Source: JACVRW01 sp963811055 (lineage in GTDB: Bacteria; Actinomycetota; Thermoleophilia; Solirubrobacterales; Thermoleophilaceae). Taken from it: a stretch of DNA of 64,000 nt. Each line of letters starts with the position of its first letter. The stretch's first letter is position 1. Positions 1-7,207 of the stretch are shown piece after piece. The position numbers and the translations under genes are program-made. The stretch covers positions 376,866 through 440,865 of the forward strand of contig CAWEPQ010000014.1 in assembly GCA_963811055.1 (NCBI GenBank), in the 5' to 3' direction. The notes beneath the pieces were generated by a model. The model saw only the letters and a program-made list of their open reading frames with translations, was not told where the DNA came from and searched no databases.

Positions 1-637
1 CGAGATGCTCGCCACCTACGGGGGCGTGCAGGCGCTGTTGTCGCATCGCGTCTCCCACGCCTTGCACGAGGCGGGCGTGCCACTCGTCCCGCGCGCGCTC
101 GCGAACGCGACCAGGGTTGTGACGGGCATCGAGATCCATCCGGCGGCGAGCATCGGCCGGGGGTTGTTCATCGACCACGGCTCGGGCGTCGTGATCGGAG
201 AGACCGCCGAGGTGGGGGACGATGTGACGATCTACCAGGGCGTCACGCTCGGCGGCACCGGCTTCCAGCGCGGCAAGCGCCACCCCACGGTCGGCGACGG
301 CACGATCATCGGGGCCGGCGCCAAGCTGCTCGGCCCGATCGAGGTGGGCGCGCGGGCGCGCGTGGGCGCCAACTCCGTGGTGATCCACGACGTTCCGGCG
401 GACGTGACCGTGGTGGGCAACCCCGGGCACCCGGTGCGTGTGGGCGGCAAGAAGCCACAGGGGCCGGACGCCGACTGGGCACACCTGCCCGATCCGGTGG
501 CCGACGCGATCAGGGGCATGGCCAACCGGCTGAACGGCCTCGAGGAGCTGGTGGCGGAGCTCACCGGGCGCAAGCCTGAGGGCGCCGAGGTCCGGCCGCT
601 CAAGGCGCGCCGCGGGCCGGACTCCACCGGCGGCTAG
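1..637 (+). CDS. cysE: Serine O-acetyltransferase (partial, 5' end outside window)
   Basis: Transfers acetyl from acetyl-CoA to L-serine, giving O-acetylserine for cysteine synthesis in the cytoplasm. The visible 210 residues have the left-handed beta-helix hexapeptide repeats of the family: TGIEIHPAASIGRG, the catalytic-loop FIDHGSGVVIGETAEVG, then VTLGGTG and GKRHPTVGDG. The short C-terminal tail resembles the roughly 217-residue Bacillus-type CysE. An ATG lies at position 5, but the frame is open to the window edge. The first visible residues (MLATYGGVQALLSHR) align to an internal helix of the family, so about 20-30 N-terminal residues are probably upstream. SerA (38.8 kb) makes the serine precursor. 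Confidence 0.93.
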   Translation, partial: EMLATYGGVQALLSHRVSHALHEAGVPLVPRALANATRVVTGIEIHPAASIGRGLFIDHGSGVVIGETAEVGDDVTIYQGVTLGGTGFQRGKRHPTVGDGTIIGAGAKLLGPIEVGARARVGANSVVIHDVPADVTVVGNPGHPVRVGGKKPQGPDADWAHLPDPVADAIRGMANRLNGLEELVAELTGRKPEGAEVRPLKARRGPDSTGG

Positions 638-655
638 CGGGCCGGATCGCGTGTG

Positions 656-1537
656 TCAGTAGTGCACGGTGCGAGTCCGGTGGCGTGGCACCGCCTTGTA
701 GCGCGGTAGCTGTCCGCGGTTCCACAGCCAGCCGTCGAGCACCCGCGGCGGCACGCCGGTGTCGCGGCCGATCAGCTCGCAGGCGTGCAGGGCGCAGGCG
801 CGGATCTCCCGCTCCTCCGGGCCGGGCGGGATCAGCTCGCCGGCGTCGATCCGGGCCTCCAGCTGCGGGGCGTAGCTCAGTATCCGGTCCACACGCAGCA
901 CGTGGGGCACCAGGTTGTCGGCGAAGATGGTGAGCCGGTCGAGGTCCGTGAACTCGGCCAGGCCCGCGAGCGCCAGGTCGTTGGCCGTGATCTGGGCGCG
1001 CTTGTAGAAGCCCTCGTCGCGGAAGAAGGGCATGCCATCTACGAGCGCGGAGGCCAGGCGCTCCGCCGAGCCTCCGGCGCCAGCCACCACGTCGAGGGCG
1101 GTCCGCTCGCCGAGGAACTTCCCGAGCTGTTGGAGCGCGTCCGCGTACAGCGCCATCAGCTCGTGATCCGGGTCCTGGCCGAGCACCGCCGCCACCCCGC
1201 GGGGCTCGAGCGCTTCCAGCTCCGCGTTTGACCACGGACCGTCTGCCCGGAAGCGGTCGCTGAGCGCCCAGGCGACGGTGAAGTAGCCCGAGCAACCGGG
1301 CCGCTTGCGCAGCGTGGGGAACCAGCCCGACCCGAAGTTGATCGAGTCGAGCGTGAGCAGGTACGTGGCCACGTCTGCGTCCGAGCCCTCGAGGTAGTGG
1401 CGCTTCGCATCGAGCTCCGGCGCGGGGGCGGGTACCACGGTCGCCAGGCGCTCGAGGTCGATCGTGACCGAGGTGGCCTCAGCCGCGATCCTCGCGCAGG
1501 AGCGGCGCACCTCTTCCAGCAATCCGAGACGACCCAT
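656..1537 (-). CDS. Queuosine salvage protein, QNG1/DUF2419-type queuosine 5'-phosphate N-glycosidase
   Basis: The 293-residue protein matches the queuosine-salvage family, of which human QNG1 (C9orf64) is the known member, releasing queuine from queuosine 5'-monophosphate. Visible family features are LDSINFGSGWFPTLRKRPG in the N-terminal half, FYKRAQITANDL and LTIFADNLVPHVLR in the middle, REIRACALHACELI, and the terminal HRTRTVHY, which parallels HRIRCIYY at the human C-terminus. The ATG at 1537 is chosen because a GATAGT -10 hexamer lies six bases upstream, as for a leaderless mRNA. It is divergent from the helicase gene, with only 21 bp between start codons. Function is inferred from family membership. 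No queuosine biosynthesis genes are seen in the window. Confidence 0.8.
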   Translation of the reverse strand: MGRLGLLEEVRRSCARIAAEATSVTIDLERLATVVPAPAPELDAKRHYLEGSDADVATYLLTLDSINFGSGWFPTLRKRPGCSGYFTVAWALSDRFRADGPWSNAELEALEPRGVAAVLGQDPDHELMALYADALQQLGKFLGERTALDVVAGAGGSAERLASALVDGMPFFRDEGFYKRAQITANDLALAGLAEFTDLDRLTIFADNLVPHVLRVDRILSYAPQLEARIDAGELIPPGPEEREIRACALHACELIGRDTGVPPRVLDGWLWNRGQLPRYKAVPRHRTRTVHY

Positions 1538-1543
1538 CGCGCA

Positions 1544-1551
1544 ACTATCCT
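1544..1551. promoter_or_regulatory. Overlapping divergent -10 elements (queuosine salvage gene / uvrD)
   Basis: The octamer ACTATCCT holds TATCCT on the plus strand (7 nt before the helicase GTG at 1559). On the minus strand it holds GATAGT, 6 nt before the ATG at 1537. The two hexamers share four bases, so both genes appear to be read as leaderless transcripts from one symmetric core. Confidence 0.55.
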
Positions 1552-1558
1552 CGCCAGA

Positions 1559-3769
1559 GTGAGTGCTCCGGCTGCCGCCGACACCCTTCTCGAGGGTCTG
1601 AACGAGCCCCAGAGAGACGCCGTCCAGCACGGCGAGGGACCCCTGCTCATCCTCGCGGGCGCCGGCTCCGGCAAGACGCGGGTGCTCACCCACCGGATCG
1701 CTCGGCTCGTGCGCGACGGCGAGGCGCGGCCCAGCGAGATCCTCGCCATCACGTTCACCAACAAGGCCGCTCAGGAGATGCGCGAGCGGGTGGCCGGCCT
1801 CGTGGGGGGCCGCTCCAAGGCCATGTGGGTGATGACCTTCCACTCCGCATGCGCACGCATGCTGCGCGCCGACGCCGAGCGCCTGGGCTACACGCGCGGC
1901 TTCACCATCTACGACGAGGGCGACGCCCTCCGCCAGGTCAAGGCCTGCGTGGACGAGCTGGACGTGGACCCCAAGCGCTTCGCCCCGCGCGGGATCCGCC
2001 GGCAGATCTCCGACGCCAAGAACGCGCTGCTCGACGCCGAGGCCTACAGGCTCAAGGTGGGGTCCTTCTTCGAGCAGACCGCCGCCGACGTGTACGACCT
2101 CTACGAGCAGCGGATGCACGCGGCGAACGCGATGGACTTCGACGACCTGCTGTTCCGCAGCGTGAACCTTTTCGAGCTGTTCCCGGAGGTCCGCGACCGC
2201 TACCGGCGCGCCTTCCGGTTCGTGATGGTCGACGAGTACCAGGACACCAACCACGCGCAGTACCGCTGGCTCCGGCTGCTCTCGGAGGAGCACCGCAACC
2301 TCTGCGTGGTCGGTGACGACGACCAGTCGATCTACGCCTTCCGCGGAGCCGATGTCAGCAACGTGCTCGACTTCGAGGACCACTTCCCCGACGCCACGGT
2401 GATCAAGCTCGAGCAGAACTACCGCTCGACCCAGACCATCCTCAGCGCCGCGAACGGGGTGATCTCGCACAACCGGGCGCGCAAGGCCAAGTCGCTCTGG
2501 AGCGACATGGGGGAGGGCGACCCGGTGCACGTGCGCGAGCTCGAGGACGAGCATGCCGAGGCTCGCTTCGTGGTGTCGGAGATCGAGCGGCTCGTGGACG
2601 AGGGCGGCTCGCGCGACGACATCGCCGTCTTCTACCGGACCAATGCCCAGTCGCGGGTGCTCGAGGACATCCTCGTGCGCTACGGCGTGGGCTACCAGGT
2701 GCTCGGCGGCACCCGCTTCTACGAGCGCGCCGAGATCAAGGATGCGCTCGCGTACCTCACGCTTCTCGTCAACCCGGCCGACACCGTGGCCTTCGGCAGG
2801 ATCGTGAACTCGCCTCGGCGGGGCATCGGGCAGACCTCCCAGGGTCGCATCGTCGGCTACGCGAACACTCTGGGCGAGCCGGTGTGGGACGTGGCCGCCG
2901 CGCCCGAGGCGATCCCGGGCCTGGCTGCCGCCGCGGTCAAGTCCGTGGCACGCTTCATGTCGGTGATGGAGCGACTGAGAGAGCGGGCGGACGCCGGCGC
3001 GGGAGTCGGCGACCTGCTGCACGAGACGCTCGAGGAGACCGGCTACATCGACGCGCTGCGCGCGGAGCGCACGATCGAGGCCGAGGGCAGGCTCGAGAAC
3101 CTCGAGGAGCTGGTGGGCGTGGGGCGCGAGTACGACGCCACGGCGGGCGGCCCGGGCGCGGCCGAGGATGAGCAGCCCTCGGTGGAGCAGTTCCTCCAGC
3201 AGGTGGCGCTGTTCTCCGAGCAGGACCAGCTGCGCGACGACCAGGGCATCGTCACGCTGATGACGATGCACAACGCCAAGGGCCTCGAGTACGACACCGT
3301 CTTCATGATCGGCCTCGAGGACGGCGTGTTCCCGCATTCCCGGGCGATCGAGGCCGGTGACGTCGAGGAGGAGCGCCGCCTTTGCTACGTAGGCATCACG
3401 CGGGCGCGCAGGGAGCTCTACCTGTGTCACGCGCGCTCGCGAAGCCTGTTCGGCGGGCGCGACTGGAACATGCGCAGCCGCTTCATCGACGAGGTGCCCT
3501 TCGAGTTCACCGACCGCGACGAGAACGCGCCCACGGGCCCCGCGGCGGCGGCCACCTGGGGCGGTGGCGCATCCGCTCCGGCTCCCGCCCGCGCCCAGCC
3601 GACGCCCGGGGCCAGCTTCGCCCTGGGGGAGGACGTGATCCACGCGAACTTCGGCGACGGCGTGGTGACCGGCATGGAGCCCGGCGGCCTCGTGGTGGTG
3701 CGCTTCGCCTCCGACGGATCCGAACGCAAGCTGATGGCCGACTACGCGCCGCTCAAAAAACGTGGCTGA
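1559..3769 (+). CDS. UvrD/PcrA-type superfamily 1 DNA helicase
   Basis: ATP-dependent 3'-5' DNA helicase of 736 residues, acting in nucleotide excision repair, mismatch repair or replication restart. All SF1A motifs are visible: Walker A AGAGSGKT (about residues 33-40), Ia ITFTNKAAQEM, II VDEYQDTN, III GDDDQSIYAFRGA, IV LEQNYRS, V TMHNAKGLEYD with IGLEDGVFPH, and VI CYVGITRARRELY. The last 50 residues carry the PcrA-like C-terminal GDGVVTGMEPGG segment. The frame is open further upstream, but GTG at 1559 gives the normal PcrA N-terminus (LNEPQRDAVQHGEGPLLI) and sits 7 nt after TATCCT. The stop overlaps the folD start. PcrA and UvrD cannot be told apart from sequence alone. Confidence 0.93.
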   Translation: MSAPAAADTLLEGLNEPQRDAVQHGEGPLLILAGAGSGKTRVLTHRIARLVRDGEARPSEILAITFTNKAAQEMRERVAGLVGGRSKAMWVMTFHSACARMLRADAERLGYTRGFTIYDEGDALRQVKACVDELDVDPKRFAPRGIRRQISDAKNALLDAEAYRLKVGSFFEQTAADVYDLYEQRMHAANAMDFDDLLFRSVNLFELFPEVRDRYRRAFRFVMVDEYQDTNHAQYRWLRLLSEEHRNLCVVGDDDQSIYAFRGADVSNVLDFEDHFPDATVIKLEQNYRSTQTILSAANGVISHNRARKAKSLWSDMGEGDPVHVRELEDEHAEARFVVSEIERLVDEGGSRDDIAVFYRTNAQSRVLEDILVRYGVGYQVLGGTRFYERAEIKDALAYLTLLVNPADTVAFGRIVNSPRRGIGQTSQGRIVGYANTLGEPVWDVAAAPEAIPGLAAAAVKSVARFMSVMERLRERADAGAGVGDLLHETLEETGYIDALRAERTIEAEGRLENLEELVGVGREYDATAGGPGAAEDEQPSVEQFLQQVALFSEQDQLRDDQGIVTLMTMHNAKGLEYDTVFMIGLEDGVFPHSRAIEAGDVEEERRLCYVGITRARRELYLCHARSRSLFGGRDWNMRSRFIDEVPFEFTDRDENAPTGPAAAATWGGGASAPAPARAQPTPGASFALGEDVIHANFGDGVVTGMEPGGLVVVRFASDGSERKLMADYAPLKKRG

Positions 3770-4625
3770 GGCGCGGATCATCGACGGCAACGCCGTCGCG
3801 GCTCGCTTGCGCCAGCGCGTGGCCGCCAAGGTCAAGGAGCTGGTCGACGCCCACGGCCGCCCCCCGGGTCTCGCCACGATCCTCGTGGGCGACGATCCCG
3901 CCTCCGAGGTGTACGTGCGTATGAAGCGCGAGGACAGCGCCGAGGTGGGCATCGAGTCGTTCCATCACGAGCCCGGCGGCGACGTGTCGGAGCAGGCGCT
4001 GGCCGAGCTGATCCTCGGCCTCAACGCGAATCCGCGCGTGAACGGCATCCTCCTCCAGCTCCCGCTTCCCACGCACCTCGACCAAGCGGCGCTGGTGCCG
4101 CTGATCGATCCCGGCAAGGATGTGGACGGCCTCACGCCCATGAACGCCGGGCTGCTCGCGCAGGACCAGCTCGGCGCGATGGTGCCCTGCACGCCGGCGG
4201 GCGTGATGGAGCTGCTCCGCGAGGCGGAGGTGGAACTGGACGGCGCCCGCGCCGTGGTGGTGGGACGCTCGATCCTGGTGGGCAAGCCGCTCGTCCAGCT
4301 GCTGCTGGCGTCCAACGCGACGGTCACCCAGTGCCACTCCCACACGCGCGACCTGGCAGCCGTCTGCCGAGAGGCCGACGTGATCGTGGCCGCCGTCGGG
4401 CGGCCCGGGCTCGTGACCGCCGACATGGTCTCCGAGGGCGCCGTGGTGATCGACGTGGGCACCAACCGCACCGACGCCGGCCTGGTGGGCGACGTGGACT
4501 TCGAGGGTGTGCGCGGCAAGGCGCGAGCGATTACGCCGGTGCCGGGCGGCGTCGGGCCGATGACCCGCGCGATGCTGCTCGTGAACACGGTGGCGGCCGC
4601 GCAGGCCCAGATGGCCGACAGCTAA
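3762..4625 (+). CDS. folD: Bifunctional methylenetetrahydrofolate dehydrogenase/methenyltetrahydrofolate cyclohydrolase
   Basis: Interconverts 5,10-methylene-, methenyl- and 10-formyl-tetrahydrofolate, supplying one-carbon units for purine and formyl-Met synthesis. The 287-residue length is normal. Visible features are the catalytic Tyr51/Lys55 pair in VYVRMKRED, the folate-binding ILLQLPLP and KDVDGLTPMNAG, the NADP-binding VVGRSILVGKP, and the C-terminal signature PVPGGVGPMTRAML. The GTG start lies inside the last codons of the helicase gene (8-nt overlap), so translation is probably coupled. Confidence 0.97.
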   Translation: MAEARIIDGNAVAARLRQRVAAKVKELVDAHGRPPGLATILVGDDPASEVYVRMKREDSAEVGIESFHHEPGGDVSEQALAELILGLNANPRVNGILLQLPLPTHLDQAALVPLIDPGKDVDGLTPMNAGLLAQDQLGAMVPCTPAGVMELLREAEVELDGARAVVVGRSILVGKPLVQLLLASNATVTQCHSHTRDLAAVCREADVIVAAVGRPGLVTADMVSEGAVVIDVGTNRTDAGLVGDVDFEGVRGKARAITPVPGGVGPMTRAMLLVNTVAAAQAQMADS

Positions 4626-4634
4626 GCCTCGGGG

Positions 4635-4640
4635 TAATCT
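4635..4640 (+). promoter_or_regulatory. Putative -10 element TAATCT for the 4650 membrane protein
   Basis: TAATCT lies 9 nt before the ATG at 4650, just after the folD stop, and no Shine-Dalgarno is visible. This suggests a new leaderless or nearly leaderless transcript for the 4650 to gatB run. Confidence 0.4.
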
Positions 4641-4649
4641 GCGCCCCGT

Positions 4650-5141
4650 ATGGATGTGCGCCGGCTTCGTGTAGGAGAGATCGTGCTCGCCGCGGCCGGC
4701 GTGGCGCTGTTCGTGTCGCTGTTCCTGCCCTGGTACGGGGCCGGCGGCGACTCACTCACCGGCTGGGAGGCGCTCGGCGTGATCGACGTGATCCTGGCTC
4801 TGGTGGCGGCGTGCGCCATCTCGGTGACGATTGCCACCGCCGTCATGCGCGTGGCGGCCGTGCCGATCGCGCTCGATGCCATAGCCACGCTGTTCGGCCT
4901 GCTGGCGCTGCTGCTCGTGCTGATCAGGGTGGTCGACCTTCCCGACGGCGCCACCAGTCGCGACGTGGGACTCTGGATCGCGCTGCTGGGCGCCGCGGGC
5001 GTTTTCGTGGGTGGCGGCGTGGCCATGCGCGACGAGCGCCTGTCCCCCGCGGGCAGCTACACCGACGCCACCGGCCGCCCGGTGCCCAAGCCCCCCGAGA
5101 TCGAGCGGGTGCCCGCCCCGCCGCCCGGCGCCGCGTCGTGA
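4650..5141 (+). CDS. Small multi-pass membrane protein, unknown function
   Basis: A protein of 163 residues with four likely transmembrane segments: about residues 9-27 (IVLAAAGVALFVSLFLPWY), 41-63, 70-90 and 105-123. A proline-rich cytoplasmic-type tail follows (VPKPPEIERVPAPPP). I recognise no catalytic motif. It looks like the short hydrophobic proteins common in actinobacterial chromosomes. Its stop overlaps the next start by four bases (GTGA), so it is probably co-translated with the thioesterase and gatCAB. A part in membrane homeostasis is possible but unsupported. Confidence 0.75.
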   Translation: MDVRRLRVGEIVLAAAGVALFVSLFLPWYGAGGDSLTGWEALGVIDVILALVAACAISVTIATAVMRVAAVPIALDAIATLFGLLALLLVLIRVVDLPDGATSRDVGLWIALLGAAGVFVGGGVAMRDERLSPAGSYTDATGRPVPKPPEIERVPAPPPGAAS

Positions 5142-5509
5142 CGCTGGAGCCCGGGCTCGAGCGCACCGACGAGTTCGTGGCGGAGGGGCTGCTCCTCACG
5201 GACGTGGGCGGCACCCTGCCAGTGAGCGTGCTCTCCACCCCCGGGATGGTCGGCGTGATGGAGCGCTGCGCCGCCATGCTCGCTTTCGAGCAACTCGGCG
5301 AGGGGCGCGCCACCGTGGGCTTCGAGGTTTGCATCAAGCATGTGGCCGCCGCCGGCGAGGGCGCCGTGTGCACCGTCACCGCCCGGCTCAGGGAGATCGC
5401 GGACGAGCGCAAGCTGCGCTTCGACGTGGAGGTGCGCGAGGGCGACCGCACGCTCGGCGTGGGCACCCACGAGCGGCGGATCATCCAGCAGGCCGGCTTC
5501 GGAGGCTGA
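5138..5509 (+). CDS. FlK-like hotdog-fold thioesterase
   Basis: This 123-residue protein has the hotdog acyl-CoA thioesterase fold of the FlK (fluoroacetyl-CoA thioesterase) type. The Thr/Glu/His catalytic residues of FlK (42/50/76) appear here with identical spacing as Thr34 and Glu42 (STPGMVGVME) and His68 (VCIKHV). It ends with the family-typical GVGTHERRIIQ. The true substrate is unknown; fluoroacetyl-CoA is unlikely without a fluorometabolite context. The GTG start is fixed by the GTGA overlap with the preceding membrane protein. One base separates its stop from the gatC start, so it sits in the gatCAB operon. Confidence 0.82.
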   Translation: MTLEPGLERTDEFVAEGLLLTDVGGTLPVSVLSTPGMVGVMERCAAMLAFEQLGEGRATVGFEVCIKHVAAAGEGAVCTVTARLREIADERKLRFDVEVREGDRTLGVGTHERRIIQQAGFGG

Positions 5510-5510
5510 C

Positions 5511-5798
5511 GTGATCGATCGCGATCAGGTGCTGCACGTGGCCCGGCTCGCCCGGCTCCGGCTGAGCGACGAAGAGGTGGACGCCATGGTGGAGGAGCTC
5601 CCGAAGATCCTCGGCCACATCGAGAAGATGGAGACACTCGACCTGGAGGGCGTGGAGCCCACCTCACATGTGGTGCAGCTCGAGAACGTGCTGCGCGAGG
5701 ACGTGCCGAGGCCGAGCCTGCCGGTGGAGAAGGCCCTGGAGCAGGCGCCAGACCCGCAGCCGGGCGGCTTCGGCGTACCGAGCCCGGGACGGTCATGA
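5511..5798 (+). CDS. gatC: Asp-tRNA(Asn)/Glu-tRNA(Gln) amidotransferase subunit C
   Basis: Small scaffold subunit (95 residues) of the GatCAB transamidase, which converts misacylated Glu-tRNA(Gln) and/or Asp-tRNA(Asn) to the amide form. It has the family layout: an N-terminal helix (VLHVARLARLRLSDEEVDAM), a middle helix (ILGHIEKMETLDLEGVEPTSH) and the belt segment LREDVPRPSL. GTG at 5511 is the only sensible start and follows the thioesterase stop after one base. The stop overlaps gatA by ATGA. Confidence 0.95.
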   Translation: MIDRDQVLHVARLARLRLSDEEVDAMVEELPKILGHIEKMETLDLEGVEPTSHVVQLENVLREDVPRPSLPVEKALEQAPDPQPGGFGVPSPGRS

Positions 5799-7207
5799 GC
5801 GAGGACCTGCTCGCGCTGAGCGCCGCTGAGGCAGGCGCACGGGTTCGCGCCGGCGAGCTGTCCACGGCCGAGCTCTTCGAGTTCTGGCGCGAGCGTGCCG
5901 TGGGCGACGAGCTGGGGTCGTATCTCTGGGTGGCGGACGGGCCGGAGGGCGAGCCGCCGGCCGGCTCCGCCCTGGGCGGGGTGCCGGTGGCGGTTAAGGA
6001 CCTCTTCTGCGTGGAGGGGGTGCCGAGTGCCGCCGCCTCGCGCATCCTCGAGGGCTACCGGCCGCCCTACACCGCCACTGCCGTCACGCGGCTGCGCGAG
6101 GCGGGCGCTCCGGTGCTGGGCAAGACGAACCAGGACGAGTTCGCCATGGGCTCCTCCACAGAGAACTCGGGCTTCGGGCCGGTGCGCAATCCCTGGGACA
6201 CCGAGCGAGTGCCCGGCGGCTCCTCCGGCGGCTCGGCGGCGGCAGTGGCGGCGGGCACCGCACCGTGGGCGATCGGCACCGACACGGGAGGCTCGATCCG
6301 CCAGCCCGCGGCGCTCTGCGGGGTGGTTGGACTGAAGCCCACATACGGCGCGGTGTCGCGCCACGGGATGATCGCTTTCGCGTCTTCCCTCGACCAGTGC
6401 GGGCCGCTCACCCGGAACGTGGCCGATGCCGCGCTGCTCACAGCGGCGCTGGTGGGCCACGATCCGTACGACTCCACCTCGCTGGAGCACCCGGAGGGCG
6501 TGACCCTTCCCACGGCCGAGCGCATGGAGGGCACGCGCATCGGGGTGTGGGGGTTCGAGGAGGAGGGACTCGAGCCCGGCGTGGCGGAGCAGTGCCGGCG
6601 TTCCGTGGCACTGGCGGAGGAGCTGGGCGCGACCGTCGAGGAGATCGAGCTGCCGCACGCCCCCCACGCGATCTCGGCCTACTACGTGATCGCGCCCGCC
6701 GAGGCCAGCGCCAACCTGGCGCGCTACGACGGCGTGCGTTACGGCCGGCGCACCGAGTCCGACGACCTCCTCGAGATGTACGAGCGCACGCGCCACGACT
6801 ACTTCGGAGAGGAGGTCAGGCGCAGGATCATGATCGGCACCTACGCGCTCTCCTCGGGCTACTACGAGGCCTACTACGGCACCGCCCAGAAGGTGCGCAC
6901 GCGCATCGTCGAGGACTTCCGGAGTGCGTTCGAGCGGGTGGACCTCGTGATGACGCCCACCTCGCCCACGGTCGCCTTCAAGCTGGGCGAGCGGGTGGCG
7001 GATCCCCTGTCGATGTACCTGTCCGACTACTACACGACGCCTGCGTCGCTGGCCGGGATCCCGGCCATCTCGATTCCGTGCGGCCTGTCGGAGGGGCTGC
7101 CTGTGGGCCTCCAGCTGATCGGGCCGGCGTTCAGTGAGAGCCGGGTGCTGGACGCGGCGCACGCGCTCGAGCGGGCGATCGGCTTCGAGGGGGTGCCGCG
7201 GCCGTGA
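5795..7207 (+). CDS. gatA: Asp-tRNA(Asn)/Glu-tRNA(Gln) amidotransferase subunit A
   Basis: Glutaminase subunit of GatCAB; it releases ammonia from glutamine for tRNA amidation. The 470-residue amidase-signature protein has the catalytic Lys-cisSer-Ser triad at Lys68 (PVAVKDLF), Ser143 (VPGGSSGGS) and Ser167 (TDTGGSIRQP), with the same 75- and 99-residue spacings as known GatA. The ATG overlaps the gatC stop by four bases, and the gatA stop overlaps gatB by four. Confidence 0.97.
   Translation: MSEDLLALSAAEAGARVRAGELSTAELFEFWRERAVGDELGSYLWVADGPEGEPPAGSALGGVPVAVKDLFCVEGVPSAAASRILEGYRPPYTATAVTRLREAGAPVLGKTNQDEFAMGSSTENSGFGPVRNPWDTERVPGGSSGGSAAAVAAGTAPWAIGTDTGGSIRQPAALCGVVGLKPTYGAVSRHGMIAFASSLDQCGPLTRNVADAALLTAALVGHDPYDSTSLEHPEGVTLPTAERMEGTRIGVWGFEEEGLEPGVAEQCRRSVALAEELGATVEEIELPHAPHAISAYYVIAPAEASANLARYDGVRYGRRTESDDLLEMYERTRHDYFGEEVRRRIMIGTYALSSGYYEAYYGTAQKVRTRIVEDFRSAFERVDLVMTPTSPTVAFKLGERVADPLSMYLSDYYTTPASLAGIPAISIPCGLSEGLPVGLQLIGPAFSESRVLDAAHALERAIGFEGVPRP

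Noticed and set aside
656..3952. A 1098-codon open frame on the minus strand
   Set aside because: Only its last 293 codons (656-1537) encode a recognisable protein; the rest is antisense to the helicase and is a GC-bias shadow.
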